Shown here: positions 1 through 9,549 of the stretch, one piece after another
Layout of the letters: each line of letters opens with the position of its first letter
How positions within the stretch are numbered: position 1 is the stretch's first letter
Assembly (NCBI GenBank): GCA_003164045.1
Contig: PLRU01000059.1
Location: forward strand, 6,669 to 70,668
DNA: 64,000 nucleotides
From: Candidatus Lustribacter telmatis
GTDB taxonomy: Bacteria > Vulcanimicrobiota > Vulcanimicrobiia > Vulcanimicrobiales > Vulcanimicrobiaceae
Direction: 5' to 3'
The notes under the pieces: model-generated
What the model was told of the DNA's origin: nothing
Databases searched by the model: none
Seen by the model: the letters and a program-made list of their open reading frames with translations, nothing else
Position numbers and translations under genes: made by a program

Positions 1-522
1 GTGACGCTCGAACAGCTCGTGCCGCTGCCGCGTTCCGCGCCGCAGTTTTACCCGCTGCTGCTCGGCAACACGGTGCTCGGCGGCGGTTCGCTCGGCCCCG
101 AACAAAGCCGGCTCTTCCGCGACATCCGCCAAAATGCCGGCCTCGTCTACAGCATCGACTCCCAGTACGTCTCGGGCGGCGCGCGCTCGCGCTTCTCGGT
201 CGAGTTCGCGTGCGCGCAAGGCAACGAGGGGCGCATTGAATCGCTGGTCAACGATGAGATCGTGCAGCTGCGCAAAGAACCGATCGGCGATTTCGAACTT
301 GCGCTGATGAAAGCGTCCATGGTGCGCCGCGTCGTTTTGGGCGACGCGTCCGCATCACAGATCGGTGAGGGTTTGCTGAGCGATGCCGCGAGCGGCTTGC
401 CGCTCGATGAAGCGCACATCGACGCCCAGCACTTGCTGGCCACCGATGCGCATGCAATCCAAGAAGCCTTCGCCACATACATCCGCCCCGAAAACTTCGT
501 CCGCACCATCGAAGGCCCCTAA
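1..522 (+). CDS. M16 family (insulinase-like) metallopeptidase, C-terminal part (truncated by window start)
   Basis: Protein LLLGNTVLGGGSLGPEQSRLFRDIRQNAGLVYSI resembles the M16 C-terminal (inactive) domain; ORF is open at the window edge. Confidence 0.75.
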   Translation: MTLEQLVPLPRSAPQFYPLLLGNTVLGGGSLGPEQSRLFRDIRQNAGLVYSIDSQYVSGGARSRFSVEFACAQGNEGRIESLVNDEIVQLRKEPIGDFELALMKASMVRRVVLGDASASQIGEGLLSDAASGLPLDEAHIDAQHLLATDAHAIQEAFATYIRPENFVRTIEGP

Positions 523-535
523 CGGCCCCGGGGGG

Positions 536-1618
536 CTACGCGAGCAGTTGTTCTAGGACGGCTTGGGCGCGTTTGGGGCCGAGGGCGAGCGTGGCGTCGC
601 CGGCGCTGATTTCCCATTTGGTGATGCCGTCGATGGCGGTGGGTGCGGTGCGGAGGATCGTCCAGACGCCGTGTTTGCGGGCGACGGCGGTGACGCGCTG
701 GGCGAGCACGTCGGGCGGCACGCGCAGGTAGCAGTGGAACATATTGGTCGGCGGCGGTGCGGGCTGCACGCGTACCGTGCCGGGTTGGGCGGCGACGAGT
801 TCCGCCAGCCACTGCGCGGCGTCGCGGTACTTCGGCATGCGGCTGATGCGCGCGTCGAACGATTGCTCGGCGACATTTGCATAGGGATAGAGCGCCATCA
901 GGTTGCCGCCGTGACGGCGCTGCCAGATGCGCGCCTCATCGATGAGCGGTTGCGAGCCGCACAGCATCGCGCCGGCGATCGCGCCGATGCCCTTATAAAA
1001 CGACACATACACCGAATCGAAGAGCGCGGCAATCTGCGCGTACGAGCGCTTGTAGTACGGTGCGGATTCCCACAGGCGCGCGCCGTCGAGGTGCACGTGC
1101 CAGCCGCGTTCGCGCGCGAGGTTGGTCATCGCGAGCAACTCGTCCCAGGCGGGCAAAAGGCCGCCCAACTCGCGCTGCGGCAGTTCGATCAGCAGCGTCG
1201 CGACGGGTTCGGCGAGCCCCCGCACATCGGCCAGCGTGATCGGTGTGACGGCCGATGCCAGCGGTACGAGGTGCAGACCGTGCAGCCGCGTGATGCCGTC
1301 GCGTTCGTGCAGCGTGAGGTGGTTGGTCGGATGCGCCGCGAACGTGCGCAGGCCGTCGCGGTCGGCGACGATGCGCAGCGCGATTTGCTGCGCCATCGTG
1401 CCGCTGGGCATGAACACGCCCGCGTCTTTGCCGAGCAGCGCGGCGATGCGCGCTTCGAACGCGTTGAGCCGCGTGCCGGTGCCGTACAGGTCGACGTCGG
1501 CGCGTGGATCGCCGAACACCCCCGGTGCGGCGTAGATCGCGGCCGGGTCGGGCCGGCCGTGACCTGCGATCGCATCCGGGCAATCGAATTTGTCCGGATC
1601 CTTTTTTCTTAGTGCCAA
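536..1618 (-). CDS. Threonine aldolase / beta-eliminating lyase family PLP enzyme
   Basis: DVDLYGTGTRLNAFEARIAALLGKDAGVFMPSGTMAQQIAL, HLDGARLWE, SFYKGIGAIAGAMLCG typical of the threonine aldolase fold. The 527-aa ORF is over-extended; a TTG at 1618 overlapping the upstream stop is the likely start. Confidence 0.75.
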   Translation of the reverse strand: MALRKKDPDKFDCPDAIAGHGRPDPAAIYAAPGVFGDPRADVDLYGTGTRLNAFEARIAALLGKDAGVFMPSGTMAQQIALRIVADRDGLRTFAAHPTNHLTLHERDGITRLHGLHLVPLASAVTPITLADVRGLAEPVATLLIELPQRELGGLLPAWDELLAMTNLARERGWHVHLDGARLWESAPYYKRSYAQIAALFDSVYVSFYKGIGAIAGAMLCGSQPLIDEARIWQRRHGGNLMALYPYANVAEQSFDARISRMPKYRDAAQWLAELVAAQPGTVRVQPAPPPTNMFHCYLRVPPDVLAQRVTAVARKHGVWTILRTAPTAIDGITKWEISAGDATLALGPKRAQAVLEQLLA

Positions 1619-2706
1619 ACGGTCCGCGCGGTGTCGACGACGAGCTTGATCTTCGCCCACTGCTGATCTTCGGTCATCTCGTTGCCTTCCATCACGGAGG
1701 CGAAGCCGCACTGCGGTGAGAGCGCGAGGTTTTCGAGCGGCACGAACTTCGAGGCTTCCTCGATGCGCTTGATCAGTTCGGCCTTGTCTTCCATCTGCGG
1801 CAGTTTGCTCGAAACGAGACCGAGCACCACGACTTTGCCTTTGGGCACGAACCGCAGCGGCTCGAACGACCCCGAACGTTCGTCTTCGTATTCGAGCAAG
1901 AACCGGTCGACGTCGAGCGTGGTGAACATCTTCTCGGCGATCGCGTCGTAGCCGCCCTCGGCATACCACTTGCTGCGGTTGTTGCCGCGGCACAGATGGA
2001 TCGCCAGTTCGATGCCGGGTTTGCGCGCCGCTTTGAAACAGGCGTTGTCGGCTGCAAGCGCTTCGTCGAGCAGTTTGTCCGGATCGCCGCCCATTTCGGC
2101 CCGCAGCCATTCGCGCCACTTCGGATCGAGGTAGTAGCTGTAGCGCGGCGCGTCGATTTGGATGTAGGGCACGCCGGCAGCGGCCAGCGCCGCCATCTCG
2201 CGCTTGATGATCTCGGTGATGTCTTTGAGCAAATCGGACGGCGTCGGGTACGCGTCCGTGCTCGTCCCTTTTTTCCAGGCGATCGCCGGGAACTGTGTCG
2301 CGCTCGGCAGCGTCATCTTATACGGGCCGTTCGCGTTTTTCTTGAGGAACGGCACTTCGTGTTCGGTAAGCTCACGTTTCTGCTTGAGTTTGCTCGTCAC
2401 GATGCCGCGTAGCGGCTGCGATGCGGCAGCGACGCCGCCGGCTTTCCACGCGCGCGGGATGCCCTCGCCGAAGTCGAATCCCTCGACGGCCGCGGTCAAG
2501 TCGCCCATGAATCCGTTGCGGCGAAATTCTCCGTCGCTGAGGACGTCGAGGCCGATTTCACGCTGCTTCGCGAGCACGCGCAGGATCGCGCGGTCTTCGA
2601 GCTCGTGCAGGTGGGCGCTGCCGTCGTCGCCCTGATGCCGGGCTTCGAGAATGTCGGCGGGCCGGAGGAAGCTGCCGATGTGATCGGCGCGAATCTTCGT
2701 ACTCAT
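1609..2706 (-). CDS. Cobalamin-independent methionine synthase (MetE C-terminal)-like protein
   Basis: RADHIGSFLRPADILEAR, AGVPYIQIDAPRY, HLCRGNNRSKW, ALSPQCGFAS typical of the MetE-like family. Confidence 0.8.
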   Translation of the reverse strand: MSTKIRADHIGSFLRPADILEARHQGDDGSAHLHELEDRAILRVLAKQREIGLDVLSDGEFRRNGFMGDLTAAVEGFDFGEGIPRAWKAGGVAAASQPLRGIVTSKLKQKRELTEHEVPFLKKNANGPYKMTLPSATQFPAIAWKKGTSTDAYPTPSDLLKDITEIIKREMAALAAAGVPYIQIDAPRYSYYLDPKWREWLRAEMGGDPDKLLDEALAADNACFKAARKPGIELAIHLCRGNNRSKWYAEGGYDAIAEKMFTTLDVDRFLLEYEDERSGSFEPLRFVPKGKVVVLGLVSSKLPQMEDKAELIKRIEEASKFVPLENLALSPQCGFASVMEGNEMTEDQQWAKIKLVVDTARTVWH

Positions 2707-2755
2707 GGGGTCCCTTTCAGAGGGCTTTCAGATTTCGGTGTGAGAGTGAGGAAAA

Positions 2756-3370
2756 ATGAAGAGATTGCTGATGGCTGGTTGCATGGCCGCCGGTCTGACG
2801 GCTGCGGCGTTCGCCCAGGGAGCTCCCCCCGTTCACGTCCGCGGCGTCATCGTCTCGCTCGACGGCAACGTGCTGACGGTCGGGGCGCCGATCGGCAGCG
2901 CGACGACGAAGGTGACGCTCGCGCCGAACGCGCGCGTGCAATATATCGTCAAGGCGAGCCTCAAGGACATTGTGGCCGGGAGCTACGTCGGTTCGGCCGC
3001 CAATCTCCAGACCGATGGTACGCTGCGCGCGATCGAAGTCCACATCTTCCCGCCCGGCCAGACGCCCGGCGCCGGCAGCCGCGACTACGATCTCGGTCCG
3101 GCGAGCAAGATGACCAACGGCAACGTCGATACGATCGGCACGACGAAGGTCGACAAAGTGGATGCGCGCACGATCACGGTGAAGTACGAGGGCGGTGAAA
3201 AGAGCATCATCGTTCCGGCCGACACCCCGATCGTGACCTATGCACCGGCCGACATGTCGGCGTTGGTGAAGGGCGCGCGCGTGAACATTCTCGCAACGCG
3301 GAACGCCGACGGATCGTTGTCGGCTCCATCCGTAAGCGTCGGCAAAGACGGCCTCATCCCGCCGATGTAA
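2756..3370 (+). CDS. Secreted DUF5666-like hypothetical protein
   Basis: Signal peptide MKRLLMAGCMAAGLTAAAFA; repeated beta-rich VRGVIVSLDGNVLTV / ARTITVKYEGGEKSIIVPADTPIVTY pattern; RBS-like gtgaggaaaa before ATG. Confidence 0.55.
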   Translation: MKRLLMAGCMAAGLTAAAFAQGAPPVHVRGVIVSLDGNVLTVGAPIGSATTKVTLAPNARVQYIVKASLKDIVAGSYVGSAANLQTDGTLRAIEVHIFPPGQTPGAGSRDYDLGPASKMTNGNVDTIGTTKVDKVDARTITVKYEGGEKSIIVPADTPIVTYAPADMSALVKGARVNILATRNADGSLSAPSVSVGKDGLIPPM

Positions 3371-3438
3371 GCGCGTTCCTGTTGCCGTCGCCTCCGGTGC
3401 ACTCGCGCGAAGCGGGTGCACCGGAGCGGGTGACGCCA

Positions 3439-4917
3439 TTAGAACGGGTACGGGTGGCCTTTGGCGCGGATCGTCATCCAGCGCCAGGTGGTGAACTCTT
3501 CGAGGTTCGAGACGGAGCCGAAGCGCCCGCCGTTGCCCGAAGCGCCCACGCCGCCGAACGGAACGCGCGGATCGTCATTGATCGTCTGATCGTTGATGTG
3601 CACGAGCCCGGTGTTGAGCCGTTCGGCCATCTTCACCGCGCGTTCGGTATCGTTGGAGAAGATCGCGGCCGAGAGCCCGTACTCGGTGCGGTTTGCGAGT
3701 TCGATCGCTTCTTCGTCGGTCTTGAACGTCGTGATCGGTGCGACCGGCCCGAAGATTTCCTCAGTGAACGCGGCCATGTCGGGGGTGACGCCGGTGAGCA
3801 CGGTCGGGCGGTAGAAGCGGCCTTCGTGCGTCGCGCCCGTTGACGCTTTCGCGCCGGCGGCCAGCGTGCGATCGACGATGCCGGTGACGCGTTCGAGTTG
3901 CTGATCGTTGATCAACGGTCCGAGATGCACATGTTCCGTCGCCGGATTGCCGATGCCGAGTTTCGCCGTGCGCTCGGTGAGTTTCGCCGTGTAGGCTGCG
4001 GCGATTTTCTCGTGTACGAGATGGCGGCTCGACGCCATGCAGATCTGGCCTTGGAAGAAGAACGAGCCGAATGCGCCGGCCGACGTTGCGAGTTCGAGAT
4101 CGGCATCGTCGAGCACGATGAACGGCGAGTTGCCGCCGAGTTCGAGCGCTACGCGCTTGAGCGTGCGGCCCGCCGCTTCGCCGACGAGCCGGCCGACTTG
4201 GGTCGAGCCGGTAAATGACACCATGTTGATGTTCGGATCGGTGCAGATCGCCGCACCCGGCTCGGCATCGCCGGGCAGCACGTGCAGCACACCATCGGGC
4301 AGCCCCGCGGCCGCAAGTGCGGCGGCGATGACGTAACCGCCGGAGACGGGCGTCTGCACGTCGGGCTTGAGCACCACGGTGCAGCCCACCGCGAGCGCCG
4401 GCGCGACCGAGCGCATCGAGAGGATCAGCGGCGCGTTCCAGGGCGAAATGACGCCGACGACGCCGATCGGCACGCGCACGGCGATGCTCTCGACCTCATC
4501 CGTTTTCTCGATGACGCGGCGCTCGCCGGAGTGCTCGGCCAGGCCCGCGGCTTCGCGCAGCTCGCCGACGGCGACGCTCACTTCGAAATCGCCCTTGGGC
4601 CGGATGCCGCCCGTTTCGCGGACGTCGAAGTTGGCGACTTCGTCATGCGCCGCTTCGAGCAGATCGGCGGCTTTGCGCAGGATCTCGGCGCGCTTGGCGG
4701 GCGGTGTCGCCATCCAGCCCGGAAGCGCGGCTTTGGCGCGCTTGGCGGCTTCGGCGATGTCGCTCTTGTTGGCGACGCCGGTGCTGCCGATCGCCTCCCC
4801 GGTTGATTTGTCCGTGACATCGGTGGTACCGCCGGCGGCGACGCGCCAGCCATTGCTGAAGATCTTACCCTGCCACGCGGCGGGGTCGAGCAGCGGTTTC
4901 GTTCGTTCCTCAATCAT
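3439..4917 (-). CDS. NAD(P)-dependent aldehyde dehydrogenase (benzaldehyde/vanillin dehydrogenase-like)
   Basis: ALDH motifs LELGGNSPFIVLDDADL, FFFQGQICMASSRHLVH, EEIFGPVAPI; divergent from a benzoylformate decarboxylase-like gene. Confidence 0.85.
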   Translation of the reverse strand: MIEERTKPLLDPAAWQGKIFSNGWRVAAGGTTDVTDKSTGEAIGSTGVANKSDIAEAAKRAKAALPGWMATPPAKRAEILRKAADLLEAAHDEVANFDVRETGGIRPKGDFEVSVAVGELREAAGLAEHSGERRVIEKTDEVESIAVRVPIGVVGVISPWNAPLILSMRSVAPALAVGCTVVLKPDVQTPVSGGYVIAAALAAAGLPDGVLHVLPGDAEPGAAICTDPNINMVSFTGSTQVGRLVGEAAGRTLKRVALELGGNSPFIVLDDADLELATSAGAFGSFFFQGQICMASSRHLVHEKIAAAYTAKLTERTAKLGIGNPATEHVHLGPLINDQQLERVTGIVDRTLAAGAKASTGATHEGRFYRPTVLTGVTPDMAAFTEEIFGPVAPITTFKTDEEAIELANRTEYGLSAAIFSNDTERAVKMAERLNTGLVHINDQTINDDPRVPFGGVGASGNGGRFGSVSNLEEFTTWRWMTIRAKGHPYPF

Positions 4918-5009
4918 CGGGGCGGCCTCCGGACTTCTGAGCTGGGGCTACGCGCCTTCTCCAGGGCCGCGGCAAGCCCATTCGGGCCCCGGCGGCGAAG
5001 GGGCCGGAC

Positions 5010-6617
5010 ATGACGACAATGGTGGAAGCGCTACCCCAGACGGCCACGGTTCGCGAAGTGACGATGAACCTGCTGCGCGACCTCGGCATGACGACGATGT
5101 TCGGCAATCCCGGTTCGACCGAATTGCGGTTCCTTAAAGATTGGCCCGAGGATTTCACCTACGTGATGGGGCTGCACGAGAGTTGCTCGGTCGCGATGGC
5201 CGATGCGTTCGCGCAGATTACCGGCAACGCCGCGTTCGTCAGTTTGCATTCGGCGGGCGGCCTCGGCAATGCGATGGGCACGATCTACACCGCGTATCGC
5301 AATTGCGCGCCGCTGGTGATCATGGCCGGTCAGCAGACGCGGGCGATGCTCGGCATGGATCCGTTTCTGTTCGCGCAGGATGCGGCGTCGATGCCGAAGC
5401 CGTACGTGAAGTGGAGCGTCGAGCCGGCGCGAGCGCAAGACGTTCCGGCGGCCATCGCGCGCGCTTACTATGTTGCGATGCAGCGGCCGTTCGGTCCGAC
5501 GTTCCTTTCGATTCCCGAAGACGATTGGGATACGGCCGTGCCGCAACTCGCGGTGCGCAAGATTTACGCCGACTTCGTGGCCGACCCGGCCGCGATCGAT
5601 GCACTCGCTGCGGCTTTTGATGCGAGCCGTGCACCGGCGATCGTCGTCGGTTCGGGCGTCGACCGCGACGGTGCGGCGAACCTGGCCGTGCGGCTAGCGG
5701 AACGGACCGGCGCGCACGTGTACTCGAGCGCGCTCGCGAGCCGCTGCAGCTTTCCCGAAGATCACGCCCAATTTGCGGGCGCCTTGCCGCGCATTCGCAC
5801 CGGCGTGGTGGAAAAATTGCGCGGGCACGATCTGGTCGTCGTTCTGGGCGCACCGGTGTTCAACTATCACATCCATGCCGAGGGTCCGTTCATTGAAGCG
5901 GGGACGACGCTGTTCCAACTGACCGACGATCCGAACGCCGCCGGGTGGGCCGTCACCGGAACGGCGATCATCACGAGCTTGCGCTACGGACTCGAAGCGC
6001 TGCTGCCGCGCGTGAAGGCGAGCCCGCCCGCACCGCTCGCCGTCTCGCACGCGCGCGCGCCGGTTGCGGCCGGCGATCCCATCACGATCGAGTACATCTT
6101 GCAGTCGCTCGGCGCAACGACGCCGCCCGATGCGATCATCGCCGAAGAGGCGCCCTCGACGCACACCGTGCTGCACGACTATTTGCCGATGCGCCCCGGC
6201 GGCTATTTTGCCGCGGCCAGCGGCAGCCTCGGCTACGGTTTACCGGCTGCGATCGGAGTAGCGCTAGCGGCGCCGGGTAAGCGCGTGGTGGCGATTATCG
6301 GCGACGGGTCGAGCTACTACGGGATTCAAGGCCTGTGGACGGCGGTCGAACACAACTTGCCGATCACGTTCGTGATCGTCAACAACGGCGGGTATGGCGC
6401 GATGAAATCGTTCAGCAAACTCTTCAACTCGAAGCGCTCGCCGAGCTTCGACATCGGGCACGTCGACTTCGTCGCGCTCGCAAAGGGTTTCGGCTGTGAG
6501 GGCCGCCGCGTCGAGCACGCGGCCGATCTCGTACCCGCGCTTGAAAACGCGCATCGCTCCGCCGGTCCGATCCTGATCGACGTCGTGGTCGAGTCGGCGA
6601 TCAAGACGCTCTTCTGA
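5010..6617 (+). CDS. mdlC: ThDP-dependent decarboxylase, benzoylformate decarboxylase-like
   Basis: FGNPGSTELRFLKDWPEDFTYVMGLHE, LHSAGGLGNAMG, AGQQTRAMLGMDPFL, VKWSVEPA, GAPVFNYHIHAEG; Ser/His/His positions corresponding to MdlC S26/H70/H281 appear conserved. Confidence 0.8.
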   Translation: MTTMVEALPQTATVREVTMNLLRDLGMTTMFGNPGSTELRFLKDWPEDFTYVMGLHESCSVAMADAFAQITGNAAFVSLHSAGGLGNAMGTIYTAYRNCAPLVIMAGQQTRAMLGMDPFLFAQDAASMPKPYVKWSVEPARAQDVPAAIARAYYVAMQRPFGPTFLSIPEDDWDTAVPQLAVRKIYADFVADPAAIDALAAAFDASRAPAIVVGSGVDRDGAANLAVRLAERTGAHVYSSALASRCSFPEDHAQFAGALPRIRTGVVEKLRGHDLVVVLGAPVFNYHIHAEGPFIEAGTTLFQLTDDPNAAGWAVTGTAIITSLRYGLEALLPRVKASPPAPLAVSHARAPVAAGDPITIEYILQSLGATTPPDAIIAEEAPSTHTVLHDYLPMRPGGYFAAASGSLGYGLPAAIGVALAAPGKRVVAIIGDGSSYYGIQGLWTAVEHNLPITFVIVNNGGYGAMKSFSKLFNSKRSPSFDIGHVDFVALAKGFGCEGRRVEHAADLVPALENAHRSAGPILIDVVVESAIKTLF

Positions 6618-6618
6618 C

Positions 6619-7269
6619 GTGCAGCGCCGCGCATTCGTCTTGGGCGCCGTGACGGTGCTGGCGCTCTCGCCGGCCGCACCGGCGTTCGCGCAAACGGCGC
6701 TCGCGCCGAGTCCGCTGCCGAGCCCGCAGTCGATTACGGATCTGGTCTCCGGCATGATCGAGGCGAGCCGGCTCGCGGCCGGTGACGTTTCGATCGTGCA
6801 CCAATATGGTGCGAACCTCGGCATGCCGAGTGCCGACATCGTCGCCTTCGAGATTCAGTACGAGCGGCTCTCCAGTTCGGCCAACGGATTGCTCGCGGCA
6901 CTCGCCTTCCAAATCGAAGGCAAGGACCCGGTGAACGAGGCGGCGCTGCGCGCGCAGGCCGCGACGATTCTGGCCAACACGAAAGCGCTCGATGATTCGC
7001 TCGCGGCGGTGCAAGCCGCCGCGCAAGCCCAGCGTCAGTCGACGGCGGGCACGCGCGGCGGATTCGATTTCGGCAAGTTTCTCTCGAGCGTCTTTCCGAT
7101 CATCAGCCCGATCGTGGCGATGCTCAGCAGCGGCGTCGACTTCAAGAAGAAGGTCGACGATATGGCCGTCTCCGACCGCACGTCACTGGCCACGCGCATT
7201 CGCGCGAACTACTGGCCGGATGTGAAGACCGCTACGGGGACGACGGGTGCGCAGCCTGCCGCAAAATAG
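6619..7269 (+). CDS. Exported hypothetical protein (Tat-like signal)
   Basis: N-terminus MQRRAFVLGAVTVLALSPAAPAFAQ; 3' end overlaps the following caspase gene by 23 nt. Confidence 0.6.
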   Translation: MQRRAFVLGAVTVLALSPAAPAFAQTALAPSPLPSPQSITDLVSGMIEASRLAAGDVSIVHQYGANLGMPSADIVAFEIQYERLSSSANGLLAALAFQIEGKDPVNEAALRAQAATILANTKALDDSLAAVQAAAQAQRQSTAGTRGGFDFGKFLSSVFPIISPIVAMLSSGVDFKKKVDDMAVSDRTSLATRIRANYWPDVKTATGTTGAQPAAK

Positions 7270-8884
7270 ACGCCGCATCGCTGCGGCGTTCGCAGCGCTG
7301 CTGCTGCTCTGTACCGCTCCGCTGCAGGTGCGCGCGCAGGCGTCGCGCTCGATCGCGCTCGTTATTGGCAACAGCAACTATCAGTATTGGGACCAGCTGC
7401 GCAACGCGCAGAACGACGCCCAACTCGTCGGCCAGACGCTGCAGAAACTCGGTTTCACGCTCGTCGGCGGCAAGGCTCTGCTCAATCTCGACCGGCCGGC
7501 GTTCGAGCGCGCGCTGCAAGATTTTGGCAAACAGAGTTCGGGCGCCGACGTAGCCGTGTTCTACTATGCCGGCCACGGCTTGCAAGTGAACGGTTCGAAT
7601 TATCTGGTCCCGACCGAAGCGAACCCGAGCAAGCCGTCGGACCTCGAAGTGCAGATGGTCTCGGCGTCGCTGGCGATTGCGGAGATGGAAGACGCCAACG
7701 TTCGCCTCAAGGTGATGATCCTCGATGCCTGCCGCGACAACCCCTACGCCCGCCGCGTCGGCGGCACGAACCGCGGCGGCAGTCTCGAAGGCTTGGCGCG
7801 GATGACGGCCCCCGAAGGCACGATCATCTCATTCGCAACGCAGCCCGACAACGTCGCGCAAGACGGTACCGGCGCCAACAGTCCCTATGCCGCCGCGCTC
7901 GCAGCGACGATCCCGGAATCGGGACTCGATATTTTCCAGATGTTCAACCGTGTCGGCGTGCGCGTGTCGCTGGACACGAAAAAAGCCCAGCAGCCGTGGT
8001 TCGATAGCTCGCCGATCGACGGCGACTTCTATTTCGCCGGTGCGGCCAAGGCGGCGCCCGGCGCCGATGCCCAAAACGCGGCCCTGCACGTAAAGAACGG
8101 CAACGACTTCTATAACGCCCACAACCTGGTCGACGCTGCCGTCGAGTATCACAAAGCGATGGACGCGAATCCGAATGATGCCGAAGCGCACTTCGGTTTG
8201 GGGCTCGTCTACGATGACGAGAACAGCACCGATGCGGCAATCGCACAATACAAACTGGCAATCGGGCTCGACCCGAAGTATGAGTACCCGCACTACAACT
8301 TGGGCCTCATCTACAAGAAGCATCAACAATATGACGCTGCGATCGTGGAATACAAAGCGGCGATAGCGCTCGATTCCAAGGATGCATCCGCGTACAACAA
8401 TATCGGAAACGCCTACGACGCGCTGCACAACGCGGATGCGGCTATCGACGCTTATCGCAAGGCAATCGCCGCCGACCCGAAGATGGCGTTGCCGCACAGC
8501 GGTCTCGCCGGTATGTACTACGATCAGCAGAAATACGATGCTGCCGAGGCGGAATACCGTGCCGCCATCGCCATCAACCCGTCGTACGGCGCCGCGCACA
8601 CGGGCCTCGGCAACATCTACTTAGTGCACGCGAAGTACGACGACGCCATCAACGAATACACGAAGGCTATCGGCTTCGATGCGAGCGACTCCCACGCGCA
8701 CAGCGGACTCGGTTACGTGTACTACGCGCAGAAGAGTTACGACGTTGCGGCCGCCGAACTGCGCACGGCAATCAGCCTCGAGCCCGGGTTTACCTCCGCC
8801 CACGCGAAGCTCGCCGCGACCTATCGCGCGCTCGGCAAGACGGACTTAGCCGCTGCGGAAGACCGTCTCGCGACCCAACCGTGA
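7247..8884 (+). CDS. Secreted caspase-like (peptidase C14) domain protein with C-terminal TPR repeats
   Basis: Signal peptide; SRSIALVIGNSNYQY, His motif FYYAGHG, Cys motif VMILDACRDNPYARR; about 7 tandem TPR-like units. Confidence 0.85.
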   Translation: MRSLPQNRRRIAAAFAALLLLCTAPLQVRAQASRSIALVIGNSNYQYWDQLRNAQNDAQLVGQTLQKLGFTLVGGKALLNLDRPAFERALQDFGKQSSGADVAVFYYAGHGLQVNGSNYLVPTEANPSKPSDLEVQMVSASLAIAEMEDANVRLKVMILDACRDNPYARRVGGTNRGGSLEGLARMTAPEGTIISFATQPDNVAQDGTGANSPYAAALAATIPESGLDIFQMFNRVGVRVSLDTKKAQQPWFDSSPIDGDFYFAGAAKAAPGADAQNAALHVKNGNDFYNAHNLVDAAVEYHKAMDANPNDAEAHFGLGLVYDDENSTDAAIAQYKLAIGLDPKYEYPHYNLGLIYKKHQQYDAAIVEYKAAIALDSKDASAYNNIGNAYDALHNADAAIDAYRKAIAADPKMALPHSGLAGMYYDQQKYDAAEAEYRAAIAINPSYGAAHTGLGNIYLVHAKYDDAINEYTKAIGFDASDSHAHSGLGYVYYAQKSYDVAAAELRTAISLEPGFTSAHAKLAATYRALGKTDLAAAEDRLATQP

Positions 8885-9549
8885 GCAAACCGGTTCGTGA
8901 AGAGGGCCCATTTACTCGTCGCTCAACCAGCGAACGTGTCGGACAGCTCATTCGGGAGCGCCTTGCAACCGGGGCACTTCGGCCGGGCGATCGCGTCGTC
9001 GAAGTTGATATCGCGCGAATGCTGGGCGTGAGTCGCAGTCCGGTGCGGGAGGCGCTGAGCCGGCTTGAGTTTGAGGGCGTGCTCGTGAGCGAACCGAATC
9101 GCGGTCGCTATGTGGCTCCGTTGGCCTCGGAACGCCTTCAACAACTCGTCGACTTTCGGCTCGCGCTTGAAGAACTCGCGGTTCGGAGTTTCGCGCGCTA
9201 CGCCGGCGAGGGCGATTTTCTGCAACTCCTTGCCGCCGTGCGGACGCTTCGTGCGACTGCGACATCAGAACTCAACAGCGCGATCCAGGCCGATCTTACC
9301 TTTCACCGGCTCATCGTTGCGCTGGCGAGAAATCGACCGCTGCAGTCGGCATACGCGGCGTTACTGAGTGAATTCCAACTATCGATACGCCTTACGACTC
9401 AGCACTATAGTTCGGTGGAGGAACTCGCGCTCGAGCACGAACGGCTGATCGAGGCGCTCCGCGAGCGACGCACGGATGACGCGGTCGCGCTAATGCGAAG
9501 CCACATTCTCCACGGACACGATCAGTTGCTTGCCGAGCTCGGCGGTTAA
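8881..9549 (+). CDS. GntR family transcriptional regulator (FCD subfamily)
   Basis: wHTH GALRPGDRVVEVDIARMLGVSRSPVREALSRLEFEGVLVSEPNRGRYVAP plus all-helical FCD-like C-terminus. Confidence 0.9.
   Translation: MSKPVREEGPFTRRSTSERVGQLIRERLATGALRPGDRVVEVDIARMLGVSRSPVREALSRLEFEGVLVSEPNRGRYVAPLASERLQQLVDFRLALEELAVRSFARYAGEGDFLQLLAAVRTLRATATSELNSAIQADLTFHRLIVALARNRPLQSAYAALLSEFQLSIRLTTQHYSSVEELALEHERLIEALRERRTDDAVALMRSHILHGHDQLLAELGG

Noticed and set aside
563-1612. Long plus-strand ORF (349 aa) opposite the threonine aldolase
   Set aside because: Shadow ORF in high-GC sequence; Arg/Gly/Val-rich composition, no recognisable motif, antisense to a well-supported CDS
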